Below, in pieces: positions 51,899-61,100 of a stretch of DNA of 64,000 bases. Each line of letters begins with the position of its first letter. Position 1 is the first letter of the stretch. Location of the stretch: the NCBI RefSeq assembly GCF_042680125.1, contig NZ_JBHTNY010000013.1, one strand, 5' to 3'. A program made the position numbers and the translations under genes. This DNA is from Robinsoniella peoriensis (GTDB lineage Bacteria; Bacillota; Clostridia; Lachnospirales; Lachnospiraceae). The notes under the pieces were generated by a model. The model ran no database searches. It was not told the DNA's origin and saw nothing but the letters and a program-made list of their open reading frames with translations.

Positions 51899-52741
51899 TC
51901 ATCCTTTTACCGAACCCTGCATTCCTGCAACAAACTGTTTCTGCATCAGGAAGAAGATCAACGCGGCAGGTATCGTTGCAATAACAACTGCAGTCATTAT
52001 CATTCCGTAATCAGGTGTATAAGAAGACCCCATTGCAGAAATGATCAGCGGCAGAGTTCTGTTCTCGCCTTTTAACGCAATCAATGGCCACAGATAGTTA
52101 TTCCAGCTGGACATAAAGGTTACTACTACTGCAGCTGCATAAGTAGATTTCATGGTTGGCATATAAATTTTTGTAAAGATTCCCATTTCACCTAAACCAT
52201 CAATTCTGGCTGCTTCCACAAGTTCTTTTGGAAATGTCTTGGTATTCTGGCGGAAAAAGAAAATCAGGAAAGCCGTAGCCACTGCAATTACTATAACCGA
52301 ACCCGATGTATTAAGTGCCAGGAATTTCAATATGGGAATATTCTTAAAGTTTGAAAATAAACGGAATAACGGAACCATAAGTGCTGCAAAAGGAACCATC
52401 ATGGATAAAAGGATAAAGTTAAAGATTCTGTCTCTTCCTTTTGTTCTGTATATCTCAAAAGCATATCCCGCCGCAGACGATACTACCATTGCAATGGCAG
52501 TTGTCAATACTGCAATTATGAGGGAGTTTTTAAAAGATGTCAAATAATTTAAATCTGATTGAAGTACCGATTTTAAATTCTCGAAAAAATAAGATCCCGG
52601 AAGCAATGTTCCTTTTGTAACATCCACAGATTTATTTGTTGCTGCTATAATCATCCAAAAGAATGGAAAAATGGATACTACAGACAAAATACTGAGAATT
52701 ACATATTCCAAACCTCTTATTACCTTTGATCTTGTACTCAT
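51899..52741 (-). CDS. Sugar ABC transporter permease, MalG type
   Basis: A 280-residue membrane protein with six helices and the EAA loop (ELVEAARIDGLGEMGIFTKI), ending FVAGMQGSVKG. It overlaps the preceding permease by 4 bases. Part of the galactoside importer. The family and role are clear; no ATPase is encoded nearby. Confidence 0.93.
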   Translation of the reverse strand: MSTRSKVIRGLEYVILSILSVVSIFPFFWMIIAATNKSVDVTKGTLLPGSYFFENLKSVLQSDLNYLTSFKNSLIIAVLTTAIAMVVSSAAGYAFEIYRTKGRDRIFNFILLSMMVPFAALMVPLFRLFSNFKNIPILKFLALNTSGSVIVIAVATAFLIFFFRQNTKTFPKELVEAARIDGLGEMGIFTKIYMPTMKSTYAAAVVVTFMSSWNNYLWPLIALKGENRTLPLIISAMGSSYTPDYGMIMTAVVIATIPAALIFFLMQKQFVAGMQGSVKG

Positions 52742-53604
52742 TCTTTATCGTCACCTACTTTCATCTGAATAATGGATAAGATTACAATTAATAATACAAT
52801 TACATAAGATACAGCCGCAGCATAACCAAAATTAGGCTGATACTTAAACAACAGATTATAGATGTACTGTGAAATGGTAATCGTGGCATTTGCCGGACCG
52901 CCGTTTGTAATATTTACCGTTTCATCAAAGAGCTGCAGCGTACCAATTGTAGAGTTAATGGTTGTAAACAAAATAATTGGTTTGAGCATCGGCAGCGTTA
53001 TGGATTTAAATTTCTGAAAACCGCCTGCACCATCAATTGATGCTGCTTCATAAATGGAATCGTCTATCCCCTGAAGGCCCGACAGATAGAATACCATATT
53101 ATAACCGGTCCATCTCCAGGTAATGGCAATGATAATCAGTACCTTTGCAAATACCGGATGCGTAATCCATGATATGGGCTCTGATATAAAGTTCAGATTC
53201 ATCAGCATAATATTGACAAATCCGTCTGTTGCAAACAAACTTTTAAATATAATGGAATATGCTACCAGGGAAGTAACACAGGGAAGGAAAATTGCGGTTC
53301 TGAAAAAGCCTCTTCCTTTTAATTTTTTATCATTTAACATTGACGAAATCACCAGAGCCAGAATAATCATAACCGGCACTTGAATGACCAGATACATCAC
53401 TGTATTACACAGTGCTTTTACAAATGTAGAGTCTGTCAGAAGCCGTTTATAATTCGCCGCCCCTGCAAATCTTAAATTATTTCCCATTCCAGTCTGCATC
53501 GAAGTAATAAATGCCTGCACCATTGGATAGAAAACAAATGCCACTATTAGAATTACGCTGGGAATAATAAATGCCCAGGATCTTCTGTCAATTTTTTTCT
53601 TCAT
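52738..53604 (-). CDS. Sugar ABC transporter permease, MalF type
   Basis: A 288-residue first permease with six helices and the EAA loop (SIYEAASIDGAGGFQKFKSI). It lies 61 bases after the binding-protein gene and overlaps the second permease. Works with the MalG-type partner; the substrate is inferred to be a galactoside from the downstream beta-galactosidase. Confidence 0.93.
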   Translation of the reverse strand: MKKKIDRRSWAFIIPSVILIVAFVFYPMVQAFITSMQTGMGNNLRFAGAANYKRLLTDSTFVKALCNTVMYLVIQVPVMIILALVISSMLNDKKLKGRGFFRTAIFLPCVTSLVAYSIIFKSLFATDGFVNIMLMNLNFISEPISWITHPVFAKVLIIIAITWRWTGYNMVFYLSGLQGIDDSIYEAASIDGAGGFQKFKSITLPMLKPIILFTTINSTIGTLQLFDETVNITNGGPANATITISQYIYNLLFKYQPNFGYAAAVSYVIVLLIVILSIIQMKVGDDKE

Positions 53605-53665
53605 GACCTTCTACCTTCCTGAAAATGGGGTGCTGAACAATGCAGCACCCCATTTACCTTCTTTA

Positions 53666-55075
53666 TTATTGTGCTACTGCTGCTTCTGCCTGAGTCTGGT
53701 AATCAGACAATGTGGAATCTATATCAGCTCCTGATACAATAGCCTGAAGTGCTTCTGTCATAATGTCTTCCAGCGCATATGTATGCAGTCCGTAATTAAC
53801 AGATGGAACTTCCTGTGTCCATTTGGAGAAATCTTTGAAGATTTCCTGTCCGCCGAAGAAATCACTTCCCTTTGCGTAATTCTCTGCTGTCTCTGCAGCA
53901 TTTAAAGTACTAACCAGGGTAATATCGGTAGCCAGCTGATTCATTAAATCTACATTTGATGCAAATGTTTCTTTCAGGAAATCTTTTGCTGCCTGCTCAT
54001 TTCCTACATTTTTCAGTACATACCAGCCTGCGCCGCCGATAGAAGAAGCATTAACAGAATCTGTATTTGCATCCATTTTCGGGAATGGTGCAACTGCCCA
54101 TTTACCGCTCTGATCTTCTCCCTTTTGTATGGAAGGAGCAATCCATCATCCGGTTACTACAGAAGCAACTTCTCCGTTATTGAAAGATCCTACGAACTGA
54201 TCCCAATCTGCTGTCTGTTTTGTGATACCTGCTTCAACAAGCTTCTTATATACTCCAATTGCATCTTTTAAACCTTTGTTATCCTTAAAATCTACTTTTC
54301 CGTCAGCATCTGTATACCAGGTACCTGCACTCTGCATCATCATACGGATCTGTCCAATATCACTTGGATCGATGGTACACATATCAACACCGCATTTTTC
54401 TTTTACTGCTTTACCGATTTCAATATATTTATCCCAGGTAAGGTTCTGCATGTCTTCCTTTGTATAACCTGCCTGTTCGATGAGATCTGTGCGGTAGAAA
54501 GTAGCTGCGACACCGGAATCAAATGGAATACCAAGCATTTTACCATCCATCTGGTTTACACCTGTTTTATATGCAGCAAAGTCTTCAGGACTTGCAACAT
54601 CTGTCAGGTCTGCAAATTCATCCGGATAGGATGTCAGATAACCCTGAATCTTGTAATCCTCAATCAGCACGATATCAGGAAGTCCGTCGTAAGTTCCTGC
54701 TGAAAGGCTGGTGTTAAGCTGTGCTACAATGTCATCCTGCGCCATGGTTACAACTTCAACCTCTGCATTCGGATGGCTTTTCTGATAAATTTCCTTTGCC
54801 TGGTTTGCAGCCACAATGTTAAATGACTCGTCCCATGCCCATATTGTAATTTTACTTTCTTCTCCTGATGCAGCCTGGGTATCGCCAGCCGTCTCACCTG
54901 CAGTCTCCGTATCATTTGCTGCTTCTGTTGTAGCTGCTGCTGTCTGTGCTGTTGTTTCCTCCGGTGCAGATGTACCTGCATCCGTGCTCTTTGTTTCTGA
55001 TCCGCTTCCTGAGCATGCAGCCAGACTGATTACCATCGTTCCTGCTAATAATGCTGCTAAAACTTTCTTCTTCAT
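53666..55075 (-). pseudogene. Sugar-binding lipoprotein gene with an in-frame TGA
   Basis: A family 1 solute-binding protein of about 469 codons, interrupted at codon 310 by TGA (54148-54146). The upstream part has a signal peptide with lipobox SLAAC and the binding domain up to EVASVVTG. The same frame resumes WIAPSIQKGEDQSGKWAVAP and runs to QTQAEAAVAQ at 53666. There is no frame change and no deletion. Homologues commonly carry a small residue, often Cys, at this position, so TGC to TGA is a simple explanation. Without suppression the importer would lack its receptor. Sequencing error, nonsense mutation or recoding are the alternatives. The rest of the operon is intact. Confidence 0.8.
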
Positions 55076-55152
55076 TTCATATCCTCCTGATTTAATTTGG
55101 TTTGTTTGTCTTTGTTTATGTTAGTATTTTAGCATAGGAAATTTGAGAAGCC

Positions 55153-55193
55153 ATAGTATTAACTTTATATGAATTTTCAAATTTTTAAGTTAA
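55153..55193 (-). promoter_or_regulatory. Promoter and inverted repeat of the galactoside importer
   Basis: TTGAAA (55180-55175) and TACTAT (55158-55153) are 16 bases apart. TTAACTT (55159-55165) and AAGTTAA (55187-55193) form an inverted repeat across the -35 region, a plausible site for the AraC-type regulator. Confidence 0.35.
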
Positions 55194-55416
55194 TTTCATA
55201 TATTCTTGCACTTTTTTGTGATATCTGGACTTTTTTGGACTATCTAAAGATTTTCTAAACCGTACCTCACTTACATAGACGATACCACCACCGAGGTGTA
55301 TAATAGGAAATAAATGGCCTTACCTGTATGCATATTAGAGAAATCAGAATTATATATATTGGATCGAAACAGAATCGTATATAAATGTATGTGATGAGAT
55401 GAAAGGGGATTGTCAA

Positions 55417-56256
55417 ATGAAAAAAAATTATGCTGTTTTACTGACGCTGTGCCTCTGTATGACCGCTGTGAACGGCTGCAGCACTTTTTCCGGCGAGGCA
55501 TTGGAGACAGCATCCGTGGAGTCTGCGAAAGATGTGCTGTCGTCTACGGGTGATGCCGAGTCTTTGAAAGATGCCGAGTCCTCGAAAGATGCCAAGTTTA
55601 CGGAAGCTTCAGAGATTTTTGAAATTAAAGAAGCTCAGGTAAATACAAATAATGAAAATATAAAATCTGACGGGAATCGCGAGAGCAGTGAAGACAATGA
55701 CAAAGAATCCGAAACCATTCATTCCATGCCTTCTAATATTCTGGACTCTTATTATTCAGCGCAAAGCACCCCGGTATTTGAATACTTTCAGCATAGAAAA
55801 ATCCAAAAATTTCTTGCTATGTGGGTAGATGCTCAAACAGGAAATATGGATGACATGGAATGGAAATTCGATAACTTTACCGAATACACGGTACTAAATC
55901 ATGAAATGGAACCAATCCGGCCAGATCAGCAATTATACTGCTGTACTTTTTCAAACGGGGCTGACCAAAGTGGTTATGTTGTATTTTCCTATGATGAAAA
56001 GGGTCCCAGTATTCAAAATTATGGTGTAACCGAAACCTCACCGTATCTGTATGATTTAAAAGCAAATGCTGCTGCGATCCTGAGGAGCCTGAAAGAGACT
56101 GACCTGGATTTATCCACTGCTGAAGCCGCCCGCTTATCCTGGTTTGACGAGGCAAATAAGCGCAGTGACCAGGCTATTTTATTTACGGATGCAAAAGGCG
56201 GCAGTTATTTATGCGAATTTGGTGATTCAGAATTTCTTTTACTGGATTTGAATTAA
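55417..56256 (+). CDS. Lipoprotein of unknown function
   Basis: A 279-residue protein with a lipoprotein signal (MKKNYAVLLTLCLCMTAVNG followed by Cys21). A Ser/Glu/Asp/Lys-rich linker (25-100) with the imperfect repeat SxKDAES leads to a globular C-terminal domain of about 170 residues with no family I recognise. The start at 55417 follows AAAGGGGATTG; an in-frame ATG at 55399 is upstream of that site. It is followed 38 bases later by a TetR-type regulator, so the two may form an operon. Confidence 0.75.
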   Translation: MKKNYAVLLTLCLCMTAVNGCSTFSGEALETASVESAKDVLSSTGDAESLKDAESSKDAKFTEASEIFEIKEAQVNTNNENIKSDGNRESSEDNDKESETIHSMPSNILDSYYSAQSTPVFEYFQHRKIQKFLAMWVDAQTGNMDDMEWKFDNFTEYTVLNHEMEPIRPDQQLYCCTFSNGADQSGYVVFSYDEKGPSIQNYGVTETSPYLYDLKANAAAILRSLKETDLDLSTAEAARLSWFDEANKRSDQAILFTDAKGGSYLCEFGDSEFLLLDLN

Positions 56257-56294
56257 ACCGCTAAGAGTTTTTTTTACTATGGAGGAGGAATACT

Positions 56295-56882
56295 ATGAAA
56301 AAAGAATCCAACGACCACCGTGTAAGGATTACAAAGCTTTTAATCCGAAGATCTTTTACGGATCTGCTGAAAACAAAACCGATACAGAGTATTTCCGTAA
56401 AAGAACTCAGCGACCGTGCCGGCATTAACCGCGGAACTTTTTATACTCATTACCAGGATATTTATGCTCTATTGGAAGAGATTGAAAATGAAATGCTGAT
56501 TGAATTTTCACAGGCACTGGAACCGCTGCTTAACGACAGCACCAAAAAAGGGAATCTTGCTGATATTTGTAATGGAATCTTTTACTGTCTCAAGAAAAAC
56601 TCCGATATGTGTACATTTATGGTCGGGGATTATAACGATAAAGAGCTGATGTCAAAACTGTTAAATACCGGAAAGGAATTTTGTATCAATACCTACCACA
56701 GCCTGTTTCCAAAAGCAACAATTAAGCAGATTGAGTACTTTTATTCCTTTGTCAGTACAGGCTGTATCGGTCTGATTCGAAAATGGATAGAGGAAGGTAT
56801 GATCCTTCCTACAGAAGAAATTGCCAGAATGACTGAAAATATGATTATGAGCGGAATCGGATTTCTGGAAAATCCGCTTTAA
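56295..56882 (+). CDS. TetR-family transcriptional regulator
   Basis: A 195-residue regulator. The helix-turn-helix lies at residues 33-60 (ISVKELSDRAGINRGTFYTH), preceded by the RRSFTDLLKTKPIQS helix usual in Firmicute TetR proteins with a TetR_C-type ligand domain. GGAGGAGG precedes the start. It follows the lipoprotein gene on the same strand and may regulate it or the convergent uroporphyrinogen decarboxylase-family gene. Ligand unknown. Confidence 0.9.
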   Translation: MKKESNDHRVRITKLLIRRSFTDLLKTKPIQSISVKELSDRAGINRGTFYTHYQDIYALLEEIENEMLIEFSQALEPLLNDSTKKGNLADICNGIFYCLKKNSDMCTFMVGDYNDKELMSKLLNTGKEFCINTYHSLFPKATIKQIEYFYSFVSTGCIGLIRKWIEEGMILPTEEIARMTENMIMSGIGFLENPL

Positions 56883-56901
56883 TGGTTCAATATCTAACGA
56901 T

Positions 56902-57942
56902 CTACTGCTTATCCGTGATATCGGCTTCTTTGATCATTGCCAGAATATTTTCCGGCGGAATAATATCTACCATTGTATTGCAGGTGGAGAGAATGAATCC
57001 TCCTCCGGGACTTGCAATCTCAATGGTCTTTCGAACTTCCGCCCGGACTTCCTCCACGGTGCCAAAGCACATGATATAATCCAGGTCAATATTCCCCCAC
57101 AGACACAGACGGTCCCCGTATTTTTTCTTAATTTCACCAATATCCATTCCGGCTGATGGCTGAAGGGACTGAATACCGTCGAATCCACATTCCACCAGTT
57201 TATCCATTACACTGTTCAGGTTCCCATCGCTGTGAAGAAAAACCGGTGTATCTTTATATTCTTTGATTTCCCGTATCATCTGTTTATAGAATGGATATAC
57301 ATTTTCTTCCATAACGTAAGGCGGCAGAAATACTCCGGTATTAAATGCCATATCATCTGCGATCAATATAGCATCTGCTCCTTTGTCCAGAAATAACTTT
57401 GCCTTTTTAATCTCAAATGCGATTACCCTTTCCGTTAACAAATGAGTTTCATCCGGATAAGTAATACAGTTGACCATATAATCCTCCATAGGATACATTT
57501 CATTCAGCATGGAGATTGGTCCGCCAATCTGGGCAAAAACGAAGAAATCTGTTTCATTTACGTATCTTTCCAGCAGAGCTCCCGTTACCTTTGTAATATC
57601 CGGCTCCTGATAATCCCAGACATCTTCGATATCCACAGGCGGATCCAGAAGACGTTTGCTTTCCTCTCCCTCTAAGAAGGTCTGTCCATATACACTCTGT
57701 ATGATTTTCTTTCCATCTGCAGCTTTTCCAATCTCCCATTCCGGCCAGTCTCCTACATTTATAATATCCATGTGCAATAACTCCCGTACTTTACAATCTC
57801 TTTCAAAATGCTGATAATCCGTGGGATAATCCTTTCCCAGTAGCTTGTTTGCTATCTGAGGCTGAATATATAATTCCCCTTTTGGCACTCTGTCACTTTC
57901 CATATGGCGGATTGCCGCCCATACCCGTTCTTTTTTTGTCAT
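56902..57942 (-). CDS. Uroporphyrinogen decarboxylase-family protein (MtaA/CmuA-like)
   Basis: A 346-residue TIM-barrel protein. The haem-pathway active-site motif is replaced, while conserved segments of corrinoid-linked methyltransferases remain: DAILIADDMAFNTG, the metal-ligand candidate His in FLHSDGN and CNTMVDIIPPENI near the end. Such proteins transfer methyl groups between corrinoid proteins, coenzymes and small substrates in anaerobes. No corrinoid protein gene is adjacent. The start at 57942 (MTKKERVWAAIRHM) follows GAAGGAG; a longer frame begins ten codons earlier. It converges on the TetR gene with 19 bases between. Confidence 0.85.
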   Translation of the reverse strand: MTKKERVWAAIRHMESDRVPKGELYIQPQIANKLLGKDYPTDYQHFERDCKVRELLHMDIINVGDWPEWEIGKAADGKKIIQSVYGQTFLEGEESKRLLDPPVDIEDVWDYQEPDITKVTGALLERYVNETDFFVFAQIGGPISMLNEMYPMEDYMVNCITYPDETHLLTERVIAFEIKKAKLFLDKGADAILIADDMAFNTGVFLPPYVMEENVYPFYKQMIREIKEYKDTPVFLHSDGNLNSVMDKLVECGFDGIQSLQPSAGMDIGEIKKKYGDRLCLWGNIDLDYIMCFGTVEEVRAEVRKTIEIASPGGGFILSTCNTMVDIIPPENILAMIKEADITDKQ

Positions 57943-58110
57943 TGTATAATCTCCTTCTCTGTTCCACCGCATTGCAGTTCGATAGATTTCCTGTTGTTTT
58001 TTGCCAGCCGTGCGTCAGACTTTGTTGGAATCAATTTTTTGTAATATGCTTTTGAAAAGCGGATGCAGATATTGCACTGCATCCACTTAATAATAGCTGT
58101 TTCTATTCTC

Positions 58111-61100
58111 TTATCGGATCTTTACGCTTTTAACACTGCTGTAATTCTTGGAATAATAGCGTTTACCCGCTGAGTCTTTTATATAAGCCCTAACTTTTAC
58201 ATAATAAGTCTTTTTGCGTTTCAGCCCTTTTATTACTGTTGATGTTTTCTTTCCTTTTCCTTCAGACACATAAACCGTTTTAGTCTTTTTAAATGCCTTG
58301 TCGGATGCATAACGTATCTGGTATCCGTCTGCTTTCTTTACGTTTGTTATGGTAAGTGTACAAGTCTTTGCCTTTTTGCTGGCGGCAGATACTTTTTTCA
58401 CGATATCCGGCTTTGATACCTTTTTCCACTGTGCATACAGGTTTATGGTTTTCCCGTTTATACTTGTCAGGTTCTTGACCGTCTTTTGGTTTGCGTATGA
58501 CTTTCCTTTACCATTTTTCTTTGTATTCCACCCTTTTAATACATAGCCGGACTTCTTAAAACGGTTTGCCTTTAACTTTGTGCTCTTGTCATAGGTAACC
58601 GTCTGTCTTCCCATGCTTCCCTTTCCTCCGTTTTTCTGAAAGGAAATTAGGTAGGTATTTGCTTTATACCGTGCTGTTATGACCAGATTTTGTGTTACAT
58701 TTCCGTAGGAACTACTCCATCCGTTGAAGGTATATCCCCCTCTGGACGGTGCATTTGGAGCCTTTGCTGCGCCATGATTTGATACCGCCTGGCGGCTTAG
58801 TACTTTTCCGTCGTAGCTTTGGAAAACTACCTGGTATACCGCTTCGGTTGCCGGTTCTGTCTCCGTTCCCGGCTCTGTTTCCGTTCCTGGTTCTGTCTCC
58901 ATTCCCGGCTCTGTCTCCGTTCCTGGTTCTGTCTCTGTTCCCGGCTCTGTTTCCGTCCCCGGCTCTGTTTCCGTCCCCGGCTCTGTTTCTGTCCCTGGCT
59001 CTGTTTCCGTCCCCGGCTCTGTTTCTGTCCCCGGCTCTGTTTCCGTTCCTGGTTCTGTCTCCGTTCCCGGTTCTGTCTCGGTCCCCGGTTCTGTTTCCGT
59101 CCCCGGCTTTGTTTCCGTTCCTGGCTCCGTCTCTGTTCCCGGCTCCGTTTCCGTTCCCGGTTCACTGATTTCTTCCAGTTCTCCAATACCTGCATCCAGC
59201 TCGTCTACTGCTTCCTGGAGCAGTATCTGATCCTTAACCGTAAGTGCTTTATTCTCTAAAAGCTTCTGCGCTTCTGCAAGTGCATTTTTAAGCCTCTTTG
59301 CTGACTCTTCCGTGTAGAGTTCAAAATCAATGTGCAGCACTTCCTGTACTTTCTGCTCCAGAGCGGTCTTATCTGCCGGTCTGAGTACCAGATTTTTTAT
59401 GGCTTCTTCCAGCTGCTTTTGCATAGCATCCACCAAAGTCTGGTCCTTTTCTGTTAAGTCTTCCCTGCCCAGCAGAATCTCCGCCTCATCCAGAACATCT
59501 TTCAGGCTCTTTAGCGATTCTTCTGTATAATCGGTATCTTGTTCTTTTTCTCTTCCTTCGTCGTATACGCCCTGCAGCTTTGTTAAGTCCACCGGTTTCT
59601 CCGGCTCCTGCTCTGCGAAACCAATGATTCTGATGTTGTCAAACAGTGCATAATTATTTTCTTTGCTGCCTGTGGAAAATCCCAGGTGGAGTCCGCCTCC
59701 TCCCTGCAATCCGCTTACTGCTCCTTTTGCCATCCAGCCCGCAGGTTCCTGGCTTCCGTCCTTCCAGACTTTCACTGCCATCTCACTTCCTGAGGTATAT
59801 GCCTTCATATGGTACCAGCTTCCGGGTCTTAGGCTGATCTTTTTGTTTTCCAGCCTTGCCGCTTCCTTTGCATTACCATTTACATTCTGCTGAAGGAGGA
59901 TTCCCCCGTAACCCGGAATAACTGGGTATACATGCATATTGTCCGGGTTGAAGGACTGGTAATAGTTACTTACATAAAGACCTTCAATTCCACCCAGTTC
60001 TTCCTGGTATTTGAAATCCAACGTCATCACGGTACCATCCCAGCTGTCCTGCTTTGTCATACGAACTGCCGTATTCTTCTTTCCCTGTATTTTCAGGGCA
60101 TTTCCACTTTGGGACTGATCGGTTACAATCAGGAATTGTTCCGGGTTTGTCAGCTGATATCCTATTTCATCCGGATCGGTAAACATTCCTTCACCGTATT
60201 TGTCAAAATTCTCTTCAAAGATAACCTCTCCCTGAACTACATTTCCGGTTACTTCCTTTGGTTCTTCTTTGTTGCCCGCGCGGTCGTATGCATAAAACGT
60301 AAGCTTAAATGCGCCTTCTTTGGAAATTTCAACAGGCTTTGTATAATCCTGTAACTCTCCTCCATCTATCTGGCAGCGGATTCCCGCAACTCCCGAAGAA
60401 CTGTCCTCAGACTTTAATTCAATTCTTGCCTGATTAATATATTCACCTGACTCTGTCTTTTCACCGGTTACTTCCGCTTTCGTTACAGGAGCTTCCAGAT
60501 CCTGTCCAAGATCTTCTGTTACACCTTCCTCAGCCGTGGTAACCAGAAGATTGTCAAAACTGGAAAACGCTGTATTTTCACCGGATGAATCGGAATACTG
60601 TAAAAAGATTCCGCCTTTTTTTAACCCTCCAAAGTTTGCACTTCCTGTCCACTCAGTAGGTTCCTTTTCTCCCCGCTTCCACATTTTGACCAGCAGGTTA
60701 TCCCCTGTCATTTCCATTTTTATGGAATACCAGATCCCCACCTCATAACTGAAGTTTGTATCACCATGTTCGGAATATCCATTGTTCAAATAGCGTTGAT
60801 AGAAAATACCATTTCGGAAATGAGGAAGCAGATTTGCCAGATACCTGTTTTCCTTATTCTGATACCGTGGTGAAATATAGATACCTCCATAATCTTTTGT
60901 ATCCGAATCAAACCGGTAATCAAAAGAAATCTTTACGTTTTCCCAGTCTGCGTCTTTTGTAAGATAAGTATCAGTACCATCTGAATTCATTTTGAGAATC
61001 TTGTTTCCATCCTCCTCTGCAACACTAATACGGTCATGCAGATAAGAATATTTTTCTACGGCATTCTGCTGGTTATTTAACTTTCCGCTGGTATACTCTT

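Noticed and set aside
54146..54200. Selenocysteine codon in the binding protein
   Set aside because: The bases after TGA form only a weak 6-bp stem with no GU-type apical loop typical of bacterial SECIS elements. A nonsense change or sequencing error is simpler.
58749..59259. Long Leu/Phe/Pro or Arg/Gln-rich frames over the PGTETE repeat
   Set aside because: A repeat of 18 bases keeps all phases open; only the frame of the giant protein has start, signal peptide and domain context.
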